Shown: positions 1-8,558 of the stretch, piece after piece | Layout: every line of letters starts with the position of its first letter | How positions within the stretch are numbered: position 1 is the first letter of the stretch | Source of the DNA: an uncultured Clostridia bacterium | Lineage (GTDB): Bacteria; Bacillota; Clostridia; Oscillospirales; Acutalibacteraceae | Length of the DNA: 43,107 bases | NCBI GenBank assembly: GCA_946627725.1 | Contig: CAMOVW010000003.1 | Span: forward strand, 1 to 43,107 | Direction: 5' to 3' | Notes under the pieces: generated by a model | Told to the model about the DNA's origin: nothing | Database searches by the model: none | What the model saw: only the letters and a program-made list of their open reading frames with translations | Made by a program: the position numbers and the translations under genes

Positions 1-159
1 CAGTTTGTACAAGGTTTTATTAAAAACTTTGTCTAACTTTTTGGGGTCACTTCACAGCCGGGCGGGGATTTTTTTCGGAGAAACCAAAGAAGAGGAAATG
101 CGCGCCGAAAGCGCGGAATGAACCATAAATACGAAAAACCGAAAAATAAATAATCCCTA

Positions 160-188
160 TTTACTTTTTTCTGTTTTTATATTATACT
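160..188 (+). promoter_or_regulatory. Promoter of the gltX-glnS operon
   Basis: TTTACT at 160-165 and TATACT at 183-188 are separated by exactly 17 bp, a good sigma-A arrangement. Transcription would start near 195. This places the TTG at 191 upstream of the transcript and supports the ATG at 224 as the gltX start. Confidence 0.6.
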
Positions 189-223
189 GTTTGAATGAAT
201 TAAAATATAAGGGTGAAATAAAT

Positions 224-1759
224 ATGAGCGATTTTGTAAACATGACGGCGCCGGCGAATATGACGCCGGAAGGCTACGATGAATCCATTTCCGCCCGGGA
301 TCTGCCTGCGGGCGCAAAGGTGACCCGGTTCGCCCCCAGCCCCACCGGCTATATGCACGTGGGCAACCTGCGCACCGCCCTTTACACCTACCTTACCGCC
401 CGGCACGACAAGGGCGTGTTCATTCTGCGCATTGAAGATACGGACCAGGGCAGAAAGGTAGAGGGCGCAACGGACGTGATCTACAAAACCCTGACCGAGA
501 CCGGCCTTACCTGGGACGAAGGCCCCGATAAACCCGGTAAGGTAGGTCCCTACGTGCAGAGCGAGCGCATGGGCATCTTTAAGGCGTGGGCGGAAAAGCT
601 GGTAGCGGAGGGCAAAGCCTATTACTGCTTCTGCACCGAAGAGCGGCTTGAAAAAATGCGCGAGGAACAGGTGGCCTCCGGCATGGCCGTGGGCAGCTAC
701 GACCGCCACTGCCGCAATCTGAGCAAAGAAGAAATCGAAGCGAACCTGAAAAACGGCGTGCCCTACGTGATCCGCCAGAAGATGCCGCTGGAAGGCAAAA
801 CCGGCTTCGACGACCTGATCTACGGCCACATCGAAGTGGATAACAGCGAGCTGGAAGACCAGGTGCTGCTGAAATCCGACGGTATGCCCACCTATAACTT
901 TGCCAACGTGATCGACGACCACCTGATGGGCATCACCCACGTGCTGCGCGGCAACGAATACCTTTCAAGCACCCCCAAATACAACCTGCTGTACGAGGCC
1001 TTCGGCTGGACCCCGCCGGTGTATATCCACTGCCCGCCGGTAATGAAGGACGCGCACCAGAAGCTGAGTAAGCGCAACGGCGACGCCAGCTATCAGGATC
1101 TGGTTGCCAAGGGCTACCTGAGCGAAGCGGTGCTCAACTATCTGCTTCTGCTGGGCTGGAGCCCCGAGGGCGAAAAAGAGATCTTTTCGCTGGACGAGAT
1201 GATCGAAAGCTGGGATCCCGCCCGCATCAGCAAATCCCCCGCCATTTTTGACCCGCTGAAGCTGCGCCACATCAACTTTGAATACATCAAGGCCCTCTCC
1301 CCCGCGCAGTTTATTGAAAAAGCAAAACCCGTGATCGGCGAGGAACTGCTTGCCCAGATCAAGGACCTGCCCCTGCTGTGCAAGAACCTGCAGCCCCGCA
1401 CCGAGGTGCTGGGCGAGATCCCGGAGCAGATCGGCTTTATCGCAAGCCTGCCGGATTACGATACCGAGCTGTTTTGCAACAAGAAAATGAAAACCGACCC
1501 CGCCACCGCGAAGGAAGCGCTTGAGATACTGCTGCCGATCCTTGAAACCATTGAGCCGTGGACGCCGGAAGCCATCTTCGGCGCCTGCGCTGCAAAGGCC
1601 GCGGAACTGGAAATGAAGAACGGCAAGCTGCTGTATCCCCTGGGCATCGCCCTTGCCGGTACACGCAGCACCCCCGGCGGCGGCACCGATCTGGCCGTGA
1701 TCCTGGGCCGCGAAAAAACGCTGGAGCGCATCCGCTTTGCGCTGGAAAAGCTGGCCTGA
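224..1759 (+). CDS. gltX: Glutamyl-tRNA synthetase (GluRS)
   Basis: Class I aminoacyl-tRNA synthetase that charges tRNA(Glu) with glutamate in the cytoplasm. The Rossmann-fold signature RFAPSPTGYMHVGNLRTAL contains the HIGH-type motif (HVGN), and KLSKRNGD near residue 280 is the KMSKS-type loop; LRIEDTD lies between them. Length (511 aa) fits the family. The ATG at 224 is preferred because AAGGGTGA lies 7 nt upstream and the promoter would start transcription near 195; an in-frame TTG at 191 is rejected. The protein carries about 30 extra residues before the usual APSPTG start, a mild oddity. It is the first gene of an operon with glnS, 33 nt downstream. Confidence 0.96.
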   Translation: MSDFVNMTAPANMTPEGYDESISARDLPAGAKVTRFAPSPTGYMHVGNLRTALYTYLTARHDKGVFILRIEDTDQGRKVEGATDVIYKTLTETGLTWDEGPDKPGKVGPYVQSERMGIFKAWAEKLVAEGKAYYCFCTEERLEKMREEQVASGMAVGSYDRHCRNLSKEEIEANLKNGVPYVIRQKMPLEGKTGFDDLIYGHIEVDNSELEDQVLLKSDGMPTYNFANVIDDHLMGITHVLRGNEYLSSTPKYNLLYEAFGWTPPVYIHCPPVMKDAHQKLSKRNGDASYQDLVAKGYLSEAVLNYLLLLGWSPEGEKEIFSLDEMIESWDPARISKSPAIFDPLKLRHINFEYIKALSPAQFIEKAKPVIGEELLAQIKDLPLLCKNLQPRTEVLGEIPEQIGFIASLPDYDTELFCNKKMKTDPATAKEALEILLPILETIEPWTPEAIFGACAAKAAELEMKNGKLLYPLGIALAGTRSTPGGGTDLAVILGREKTLERIRFALEKLA

Positions 1760-1792
1760 ACAAAAAAACGATTCTGAATACAGAGGTTCATT

Positions 1793-3451
1793 ATGGAAGA
1801 AAACGGACTCAACTCCAATTTTATACACGATATCATCGACGAAGAGCTGGCCGAAGGCGTGAACACCAGGGTGCAGACCCGCTTCCCGCCGGAGCCCAAC
1901 TCTTACCTGCACATCGGCCACGCCAAGGCCATATGCATCAACTTCGCCACGGCGGAGAAATACAACGGCGTCTGCAACCTGCGGCTGGACGATACCAACC
2001 CCACAAAAGAGGATGCCGAATACGTAGAGGCCATAAAATCCGATATCGAGTGGCTCGGCTTTCACGCGGCAAACGTGTACTACGCCTCCTCTTACTTTGA
2101 TTTCATCTACGAATGCGCCATAAAACTCATCGAAAACGGCAAGGCCTACGTGGACGACCTCACGGCGGACGAGATCAGAGAATACCGCGGCACCCTTACC
2201 GAGCCGGGCAAAAACAGCCCCTACCGCGACAGAAGCGTGGAAGAGAACCTGCGGCTGTTCAAAGAGATGACAAACGGCGTTTACGCGGACGGCGAAAAGG
2301 TGCTGCGCGCCAAGATCGATATGGCAAGCCCCAACATGAACATGCGCGATCCCGTGATCTACCGCATTCTGCACGTTTCGCACCACCAGACCGGCGATAA
2401 ATGGTGCGTATACCCCATGTACGACTTCGCCCATCCCCTTTCGGACGCAAAGGAGGGGGTAACCTATTCCCTCTGCTCGCTGGAGTTTGAAAACCACCGT
2501 CCGCTGTACGACTGGTTCATCAAAGAGATCGGCTTCAAAGAGCCCCCGCGCCAGATCGAATTCGCCCGGCTGAACCTTACCAAGTGCCTTACCAGCAAGC
2601 GCAAGAACATCATCCTGATGAAAAACGGCCTTGTTACCGGCTGGGACGACCCCCGCCTTGCCACCATCTGCGGTATGCGCCGCCGGGGCTACCCCGCGAA
2701 AGCGCTGCGCGCGTTCATCGAAAAGGTGGGCGTTTCCAAGGCCTATTCCACGGTGGATTACGGCCTGCTTGAGGCCTGCGTACGGGACGAACTGAACGCC
2801 AACGCCCCCAGAACGCTGGCGGTGCTGGAGCCCCTGAAGGTGATCATAGATAATTACCCGGAAAATCAGACCGAGACAATAGAAGTGGAGCGTCACCCGG
2901 ATCACCCCGAAATGGGAACCTCAAAGCTCACCTTTGCAAAAGAGATCTACATTGAAAAAGGCGACTTCATGAAGGAACCGCCCAAAAAATATTTCCGCAT
3001 GTTCCCCGGCAACGAGGTGCGCCTGAAGGGGGCTTACTTCCTCACCTGCACCGGCTTTGAGGAAGACGAAAACGGAAACGTGACCTGCCTGTACTGCACC
3101 TACGACCCCGCCACAAAGGGCGGCGACAGCCCCGACGGCCGCAAGGTGAAGGGCACCATCCACTGGGCGGGGCCGGACAGCGTGAAGGCGGAGGTGCGCC
3201 TCTACGGCCAGCTGTTCGATAACGAAAACCCCGGCGCGCTTTCGGACGAAGAGCTGTGCGCCGCCGTGCTGCCGGACAGCCTTACCGTAGTGAAAAACGC
3301 GCTTGTAGAGCCAGCCGCCGCTGCCTGCGCAGCCGGAACGGCCTGGCAGTTTGTGCGCAGCGGTTATTTTTGCGTGGACCCCGATTCCACCCCGGAGCGC
3401 CCGGTATTCAACCGCACCGTGCAGCTGAATTCCTCTTATAAACCGAAATAA
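1793..3451 (+). CDS. glnS: Glutaminyl-tRNA synthetase (GlnRS)
   Basis: Charges tRNA(Gln) directly with glutamine. The signature FPPEPNSYLHIGHAKAI gives a perfect HIGH motif near residue 40, and LTSKRKN replaces the usual VMSKRK as the KMSKS loop. GWDDPRLATICGMRRRG is the typical GlnRS block after it, followed by the two anticodon-binding beta-barrels. The 552 aa length is normal for a bacterial GlnRS without an extra YqeY tail. GAGGT lies just upstream of the ATG. Many clostridia make Gln-tRNA(Gln) only through the GatCAB amidotransferase, so a direct GlnRS next to GluRS suggests a discriminating GluRS here. Whether GatCAB is also present cannot be seen. Confidence 0.96.
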   Translation: MEENGLNSNFIHDIIDEELAEGVNTRVQTRFPPEPNSYLHIGHAKAICINFATAEKYNGVCNLRLDDTNPTKEDAEYVEAIKSDIEWLGFHAANVYYASSYFDFIYECAIKLIENGKAYVDDLTADEIREYRGTLTEPGKNSPYRDRSVEENLRLFKEMTNGVYADGEKVLRAKIDMASPNMNMRDPVIYRILHVSHHQTGDKWCVYPMYDFAHPLSDAKEGVTYSLCSLEFENHRPLYDWFIKEIGFKEPPRQIEFARLNLTKCLTSKRKNIILMKNGLVTGWDDPRLATICGMRRRGYPAKALRAFIEKVGVSKAYSTVDYGLLEACVRDELNANAPRTLAVLEPLKVIIDNYPENQTETIEVERHPDHPEMGTSKLTFAKEIYIEKGDFMKEPPKKYFRMFPGNEVRLKGAYFLTCTGFEEDENGNVTCLYCTYDPATKGGDSPDGRKVKGTIHWAGPDSVKAEVRLYGQLFDNENPGALSDEELCAAVLPDSLTVVKNALVEPAAAACAAGTAWQFVRSGYFCVDPDSTPERPVFNRTVQLNSSYKPK

Positions 3452-3468
3452 AGAAGGGAGATCCGATT

Positions 3469-4110
3469 ATGAAAATCGCGTATAAGATCATTACCCCCAT
3501 TCTTACCCTCGCCATTTTTCCGGTGCTGATCTTTTTGCCGATCCTGCACCTGAATATCACCTCAACGCTTGCCGGTTCCCTTTCTTCCAATCTCGGTATC
3601 AGGGAATACACCAGCCTGTATCAGCTTCTGAAAATGGGCGGCGGTATGGACGAGACCCAGCGCAAGCTGTGGAAATCCATCGGCGACGCCATTTTTGACA
3701 AAGAAGGTACCATCGGTTCCGTACTCACAAACACCAAATGGCTCTACTTTTTCGCCGTGTTTGCCGTACTGATGTTGGTTCTTGCGCTGGTGAGCGCCGT
3801 GCTAGCCGCCGCAACCCGCCGTTACGGCCTTACTTCCTGCTTCGGATTGGGCGCGGCGTTTTCCGCCATCGGCATGAACATGAGCTTTAACGCCTTCGCC
3901 CGCCCGCTGCTCTCCGGCGAGATCGGCATCAGCTCCTTCCTCGGCAAGGCCGGCAGCGGCGGCAACAATATCTTTTCTTCTCTGCTGGGCAATCTGGCAA
4001 AGGTGGAAAGCCTTGAACTTGGCGTGGCCTACAGTCTCGCGGCATTTCTGCTGTTTACGGCGGCGGTATTCAGCATCATCATGCTGATCGTGCGCAAAGT
4101 CAACAAATAA
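3469..4110 (+). CDS. Four-helix membrane protein of unknown function
   Basis: A 213-residue protein not recognised as a named family. Four hydrophobic segments are visible: the N-terminus (about residues 7-28), residues 86-112, a glycine- and alanine-rich stretch around 121-145, and 188-208. The loop between the first two helices (about 30-85) is polar and probably extracytoplasmic. It starts 17 nt after glnS behind AAGGGAG and ends at a strong terminator, so it is the third gene of the gltX operon. The synteny with the synthetases probably reflects co-transcription only. Confidence 0.8.
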   Translation: MKIAYKIITPILTLAIFPVLIFLPILHLNITSTLAGSLSSNLGIREYTSLYQLLKMGGGMDETQRKLWKSIGDAIFDKEGTIGSVLTNTKWLYFFAVFAVLMLVLALVSAVLAAATRRYGLTSCFGLGAAFSAIGMNMSFNAFARPLLSGEIGISSFLGKAGSGGNNIFSSLLGNLAKVESLELGVAYSLAAFLLFTAAVFSIIMLIVRKVNK

Positions 4111-4116
4111 TTTCCC

Positions 4117-4153
4117 GGCAGCGGACTTAATACACGCGTCCGCTGCCGTTTTT
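4117..4153 (+). terminator. Rho-independent terminator of the gltX operon
   Basis: GGCAGCGGAC at 4117-4126 pairs perfectly with GTCCGCTGCC at 4138-4147, followed by GTTTTT. It ends the three-gene operon before the TIR protein gene. Confidence 0.85.
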
Positions 4154-4177
4154 CCGGTTTTACGGAGGTAAACCAAT

Positions 4178-5710
4178 ATGTTTTGCAGTTGCTGCGGGAC
4201 CATGCTTCCCGAATCGTATGACGGGGCTTTTTGCTTTTGCTGCGGCGCGCCGCTGCACAATGGCGGCGCTGTACCGGAAACCCCTGCGCTGTATATCGGG
4301 TGCGCTTCTCCCGCGCCGGAGGCCGTTCTGCAGATCGCGGCGCGGCTGGACGCCGGAGGATGGAACGTTTTTGTGAACGGCGCGGCCTTTTACACCGCCG
4401 CAGGCGCGCAAGCGAACGCTCCAAAGAAGACCTCAGCCGTTTATCTGCAGATCTGTACCGAAAACCCGCTGTACGCGCCGGGGCTGAAAGAGACCCTTTG
4501 CACCGCCCTGAACGAATATAAAGCGGTGGTACTGTGCAGCCTGAACGGCACAGAGGAAGACGCTTTGGCCCGGGCGCTTCGGTCGCTGCAGGTGTGGGGC
4601 GTGCAAACCGCAACGCCGCAAACCCTGCCCCGCGTTCTGGAAGCGCTGCGCAGCCCCATACCGCAGCCCCAATGGCTGCAGCCGGATCCTCTTCCGTACC
4701 CGCCCCGGGAGCCCGCGCCGCAGAATTACGGTATGCCGCAGCCTTCCGTCCCGCCGCCGCAGTATTACAGCATGGCGCCCTCTTCCGGCTTTTCAATGTC
4801 GGAGAAGGCAGCCCGGCCGCCAAAAGAAAAACAGAACAAGGTGCGTTTTTCCGTAATCACCGATACGGGCGTAAAACCGGGCGCAAGCGCCGTGGCAGAC
4901 GTGCTGATGTACACAAAAACACAGCGGCGGATCGTAAAACGGGCGCTGCGCGAGGCGAAGGGCAGAAAAACTGAGGCGGTAAAAAGCCTGAACCGGGTAC
5001 AGGTGCGCCGGGGCAACGCCGTAACCGTGCTGATCCGCTCCGAGGATGCGCAGATCGAATGCGACCATGAAACACAGGTGTGGAACGGCAGCGCGCTGAC
5101 ATTCTCCTTCCGGTTCACGCTGCCCGCCGATTATACGAAGCGCCAGGCGGATTTCACCTGTGAAGTATTGTTTGACAATATCCATATTCTGCGCCTGTAT
5201 TTCTCGGTGCGCCTCAACAGCGACAACGGCATTCCCGCTTCCGTTTTACGGAAGGATACCCGCAAAGCCTTTGTATCTTACTCTCATCACGATAAGCAGG
5301 CGGTTGTGAACAGGCTCACCGCCATACAGAGCGTAGCGCCGAAGCTGCGCTTCTGGATGGACAACCAGAGTATGAATCCCGGCGACCTGTGGCGAAACGA
5401 GATCAGAACCGCCATCAGCAAGGCCGATTCCTTTCTGCTTTTCTGGTCGCAGCACGCAAGATCCTCTGCCGAAGTAGAAAAAGAATGGCGTTACGCGCTT
5501 GAAATTGAGCAGAACGATTCCCGCAAGGCGGAGGGCGCAGGCTTCATTACGCCTGTACCGCTGGAAAGCCCCACGCAATGCCCGCCGCCCGCGGAGCTGA
5601 ACGCCCTGCACTTCGGCGATCCCGCGTTTGACGGCGCCATAGACGGAATTGAAGACGTCCGCTTTCTGAACGGCAAAAAGAAATATAAAAACCTGCGTTT
5701 TATGGGATGA
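4178..5710 (+). CDS. Zinc-ribbon protein with C-terminal TIR domain
   Basis: A 510-residue cytoplasmic protein. The first 23 residues hold two Cys pairs (C3/C6 and C19/C22), a minimal zinc ribbon. Residues of about 35-165 form an alpha/beta region that could be a degenerate TIR-like fold. A proline-rich linker (about 166-215) leads to a beta-rich region (about 225-355). The C-terminal TIR domain starts at KAFVSYSHHDK near 364. The stretch FLLFWSQHARSSAEVEKEW carries the Glu (E436) next to Trp that is the catalytic position in NAD-cleaving TIR domains. Bacterial TIR proteins act as NADases or signalling scaffolds in defence; that role is inference. ACGGAGGT precedes the ATG. It stands alone between terminators, with no obvious sensor partner. 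Confidence 0.85.
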   Translation: MFCSCCGTMLPESYDGAFCFCCGAPLHNGGAVPETPALYIGCASPAPEAVLQIAARLDAGGWNVFVNGAAFYTAAGAQANAPKKTSAVYLQICTENPLYAPGLKETLCTALNEYKAVVLCSLNGTEEDALARALRSLQVWGVQTATPQTLPRVLEALRSPIPQPQWLQPDPLPYPPREPAPQNYGMPQPSVPPPQYYSMAPSSGFSMSEKAARPPKEKQNKVRFSVITDTGVKPGASAVADVLMYTKTQRRIVKRALREAKGRKTEAVKSLNRVQVRRGNAVTVLIRSEDAQIECDHETQVWNGSALTFSFRFTLPADYTKRQADFTCEVLFDNIHILRLYFSVRLNSDNGIPASVLRKDTRKAFVSYSHHDKQAVVNRLTAIQSVAPKLRFWMDNQSMNPGDLWRNEIRTAISKADSFLLFWSQHARSSAEVEKEWRYALEIEQNDSRKAEGAGFITPVPLESPTQCPPPAELNALHFGDPAFDGAIDGIEDVRFLNGKKKYKNLRFMG

Positions 5711-5727
5711 TCTTACACCTTGAAAAA

Positions 5728-5755
5728 CCGGTCCGCCGCAAAGCAGACCGGCTTT
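5728..5755 (+). terminator. Terminator after the TIR gene (first hairpin)
   Basis: CCGGTC (5728-5733) pairs with GACCGG (5746-5751), followed by CTTTT and preceded by an A-run. It lies 18 nt after the stop codon. Confidence 0.65.
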
Positions 5756-5776
5756 TGAAATGTTCCGTTTTAATCA

Positions 5777-5814
5777 AACAGCGCCTCCGGCCGGAAGCGC
5801 TGTTTTTTGTTTTT
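5777..5814 (+). terminator. Terminator after the TIR gene (second, stronger hairpin)
   Basis: AACAGCGC..TCCGG at 5777-5790 is almost perfectly complementary to CCGGA..GCGCTGTT at 5791-5804, and is followed by a long T-run (TTTTTTGTTTTT). It is a tandem back-up to the hairpin at 5728. Confidence 0.8.
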
Positions 5815-5959
5815 ACTTCAGAAGCCCCTTTTATCGCCTCAAAAAGAGGCAGGTGATTCTTGCGGAGTTTCTCTTGTAAACTTAAAGCGAAATAGTGTTT
5901 TCTGTAAACGCTTCAGTTCTGCATGAAAGAACCCAAACTGAGCTGAATATCAAAAGCAA

Positions 5960-6112
5960 TTACTTATTTCCTACCAAAAAGATGTGCGAAGAATCGTTTT
6001 TGCAAACATATATGATCCCTCCTGGCTGGGTACAGGTTGCTTCATAGCGACGAGCCACTTCATAGTTGTGATTTAGACGGCTGATAGCCGTACTTGACGA
6101 ATTGACCGCTAT
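5960..6112 (-). pseudogene. Relic of a Cys-repeat cell-surface protein
   Basis: On the minus strand an open stretch ending at 5960 encodes HNYEVARRYEATCTQPGG and then IIYVCKND. This matches the pattern of the repeats H-x-(Y/F)...ATCT..G...Y.C..C that occur three times in the secreted carboxypeptidase at 21386. There is no start codon with a ribosome site, no signal peptide, and the expected second CxxC is degenerate (CKND). The frame stays open upstream only by running through the terminator of the neighbouring gene. I read it as the decayed C-terminus of a surface protein. The rest of 5815-5959 holds only a small hairpin (GCCTC-AAAAA-GAGGC at 5836-5850). Confidence 0.4.
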
Positions 6113-6136
6113 CGGTGAATAACCCCAACCCCAAAC

Positions 6137-6174
6137 AAAAAGCGCCGTACAGATTTTCTGCTGCGGCGCTTTTT
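6137..6174 (-). terminator. Terminator of the beta-helix protein gene
   Basis: AAAAAGCGCCG (6137-6147) and CGGCGCTTTTT (6164-6174) form an 11-bp stem. On the minus strand it is followed by TTTTTG, so it ends the gene at 6224-8461. It could also act on the plus strand. Confidence 0.8.
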
Positions 6175-6223
6175 GTGGTTTTTCACGGTTTTTCATGTGC
6201 CCGGCGGACCGGGATCCCGTTGT

Positions 6224-8461
6224 TTATTGTTTTATCTGGAGGATCGTTTTTTCGATAAACGCGAAAAGGCGGTAGATCGGTTGGCACAGCCAGCCCGGGA
6301 TATCCTCCGGGGCAAGCGAAAACACGGTGTTGTTCAGCATCACGGAATACTCTTTACACTTTCCGGTAATCAGCATACTGTTATAAGAGCGGTAGTCGGT
6401 TTTGTTTTCAATGCTGTACATCCTGCCCTCCATGCGCATGGAATTGAGCAGCGTAACGCTGCCGCCGCAGAGCAGCAGAACGGGCTGAGAACCGTTGTTG
6501 CCGTCGCATCCGATGTTCACCAGCCGCACCGATGAGTCACGCGCGCGCATATAATGCCTGGTGCCGTAAATAAACGTCTGAAATACGGTCGCATCGCGGC
6601 AGTTTTCAAAATCAAGGTACGTGCAGGTCTGCTTCAGAACGGGATCGAACAGAACGTCGAAGATATCGCTTTCTTTCAGCCTGCCCTGAAGCTCCGGAAT
6701 ATCAAGCGACCGGTAGCCGTTGCGTGTCACCGTGTTTCCGTTCTGCAGGCAGGCCTCGATCCAAACGTTTTCACAGTTTTTTGCCGCGATCATGGAAAGA
6801 TAGCTCGTACCGACCAGACGCTTGAAAAAGACGTTTCTGCAGTTTTCGCACCTGACGCCGACAGACGCAAGGTTTACAAAGCAGTTGACGACGTAATTTC
6901 CGTCCGCCTTCGCCGCAATACACGGCGCTGCGGCAAGCTTTACTTCCCTCTCTTTCTCGGGGGCGCTCTGCGGATAATCGAAGCGAAGCCCGTTCACGCC
7001 CGCGCCGTCTCCGTCCAGCGTGACCAGCGGTGCGTCAGAGGCGCCGTATCCGTAAAAGGACAGGATCAGCGTACCGTTGCTTTCGCCGGACTGATCCCTT
7101 GTGCCCACGCTTGAGGAGCCGCGCAGCTCCACGCCCGCAGGAACGGTGACGGGGCTGTTGAACCGGTAGATCCCTCCGGGCAGATATACCACGCCGCCCG
7201 TTTGCGCTGCGACGGCGAGCGCTTCCCGTACCGCGGGCGCGGCGTCGGTTCTGCCGGTGCGGTCCGCCTCTACGGTATACAGCACAGCTGCGGGCTTCTG
7301 ATACGTTTTATCCATGGGTACGGAGATGCAGGCGCCCGAGGTGATCTGCGGGTTGCGTACAAGCATATTGCCGCGCAGCTTTACGTTGTGCAGCTCAAAA
7401 ACGGCGTCGCCCGTATAGCATACGGCGTTTTTACTGCCCTCCAGCACACTCTCGGCCACACTGACGCCCCAGTTCTTCCCGCGTGACCATACCGCGTCCG
7501 CATCCGCGTAAAACGCGTGATCGCAGCGGCGGATATCCAGCCGATAAAAGGAGCCGTTGAACTGCACCCGTATGCCCTTTTTCAGGTGGACGCCGTAGGC
7601 GCAGTCGCTGATCCTTACGTCGGAGATCTCCGGCCATTCAAGATCTCCCAGCACGAAACCGGCGGCGTTTTTACGCGTATACGCCCGAAGCGCTTCGGCG
7701 GACGGCGCGTTATAGTCTTTACCGGCTTCGGTCCAGTAGCGATTTTCAAAATACACGGTTTTGTAAACGTCCACGTCCGCGGAGTTGTAAGCGTTCAGCC
7801 CCTCTTTCAGGCAGGTCCCCTTCACGTTCTCCAGCGTAGTCATCTCGTGGCACTGGTATGTGCCTTCCTCGCAAACGGAACACAGCCCTATGCCCCGGTA
7901 GGAATTCAGCAGCGTGATATCCTTCAGCGTGTGGAGCATATAGTCCCGCTTGCCGTTCACGTAAAACGTGTAGGGGTACGGCTTTACGTCGTCTACGGAC
8001 TGATCGGGGTACCATACGGTAAGGCCCACAGCGCCCGCGCTGCCGCCCACGTCGAACAAAGCGGGCGTTTTTTCTTCCGAGCTCTCGGGCCGGGCGACGA
8101 TCACGGTGCCGTAATCCGTTCCTTCGTCGGGATCCTGCCGGTCGCCCCGCAGCGTAACAAACGGACGGATGTAAATATTGCCGGTAACGAGATAGCGGCC
8201 CACCGGCAGAAATACGGTTCCGCCGCCGCTGCGCGCGCAGTCGTCCAGGGCGCGCTGCAGAGCGGCAGTGCAGTCCGTACACCCGGTATTGTCAACAGAA
8301 TACGGCGCCTCGGTGGCGATGATATCGGCAACGACAACGTCTTCCGTTGGGTAAACCGTGTCTACGATAACCGGCGCGGGCGCTTCACGCGCAAAGCAGA
8401 CCGGTAAACAAATACCGAATGTCAACGCAAAAACGATGAATAAAGCAGTGGTTTTTTTCAT
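6224..8461 (-). CDS. Secreted beta-helix protein with two pectate-lyase-like domains
   Basis: A 745-residue exported protein: MKKTTALFIVFALTFGICLPVCFA is a clear signal peptide. Two copies of the Pectate_lyase_3-type entry motif are visible. The first is near residue 60, ALQRALDDCARSGGGTVFLPVGRY. The second is near residue 420, VREALAVAAQTGGVVYLPGGIY. Each is followed by a right-handed beta-helix with repeated N/D-rich turns. Such proteins bind or cleave acidic or branched polysaccharides, but I cannot assign catalytic residues or a substrate. CGGAGGG precedes the ATG. It is monocistronic, between two terminators. A glycan-degrading or purely adhesive role are both possible. Confidence 0.85.
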   Translation of the reverse strand: MKKTTALFIVFALTFGICLPVCFAREAPAPVIVDTVYPTEDVVVADIIATEAPYSVDNTGCTDCTAALQRALDDCARSGGGTVFLPVGRYLVTGNIYIRPFVTLRGDRQDPDEGTDYGTVIVARPESSEEKTPALFDVGGSAGAVGLTVWYPDQSVDDVKPYPYTFYVNGKRDYMLHTLKDITLLNSYRGIGLCSVCEEGTYQCHEMTTLENVKGTCLKEGLNAYNSADVDVYKTVYFENRYWTEAGKDYNAPSAEALRAYTRKNAAGFVLGDLEWPEISDVRISDCAYGVHLKKGIRVQFNGSFYRLDIRRCDHAFYADADAVWSRGKNWGVSVAESVLEGSKNAVCYTGDAVFELHNVKLRGNMLVRNPQITSGACISVPMDKTYQKPAAVLYTVEADRTGRTDAAPAVREALAVAAQTGGVVYLPGGIYRFNSPVTVPAGVELRGSSSVGTRDQSGESNGTLILSFYGYGASDAPLVTLDGDGAGVNGLRFDYPQSAPEKEREVKLAAAPCIAAKADGNYVVNCFVNLASVGVRCENCRNVFFKRLVGTSYLSMIAAKNCENVWIEACLQNGNTVTRNGYRSLDIPELQGRLKESDIFDVLFDPVLKQTCTYLDFENCRDATVFQTFIYGTRHYMRARDSSVRLVNIGCDGNNGSQPVLLLCGGSVTLLNSMRMEGRMYSIENKTDYRSYNSMLITGKCKEYSVMLNNTVFSLAPEDIPGWLCQPIYRLFAFIEKTILQIKQ

Positions 8462-8517
8462 CAGGATCCCTCCGTTTTCCGATCTTTATTCATTAATTAT
8501 TATAATTGGATATCAAA

Positions 8518-8544
8518 CCCCGGTCTGTTTGAGGCAGACCGGGT
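8518..8544 (-). terminator. Hairpin after the TIM-barrel/acyl-CoA synthetase gene
   Basis: CCCGGTCTG (8519-8527) pairs with CAGACCGGG (8535-8543) in the short gap between two minus-strand genes. The following T-run on the minus strand is short (GGTTTG), so it is a moderate terminator at best. Confidence 0.55.
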
Positions 8545-8558
8545 TTATGTAGGTATTA

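Noticed and set aside
1-60. End of an insertion sequence
   Set aside because: The stretch TTTGTCTAACTTTTTGGGG looks like sequence seen at element ends in clostridia, but no transposase or terminal repeat is visible here.
191-223. Upstream TTG start for gltX
   Set aside because: It lies before the predicted transcription start and has no ribosome site; ATG 224 has AAGGGTGA at 7 nt.
965-2905. Long open frame on the minus strand opposite gltX and glnS
   Set aside because: It mirrors two well-recognised synthetase genes, has low-complexity G/V/A-rich composition, no family motif and no ribosome site.
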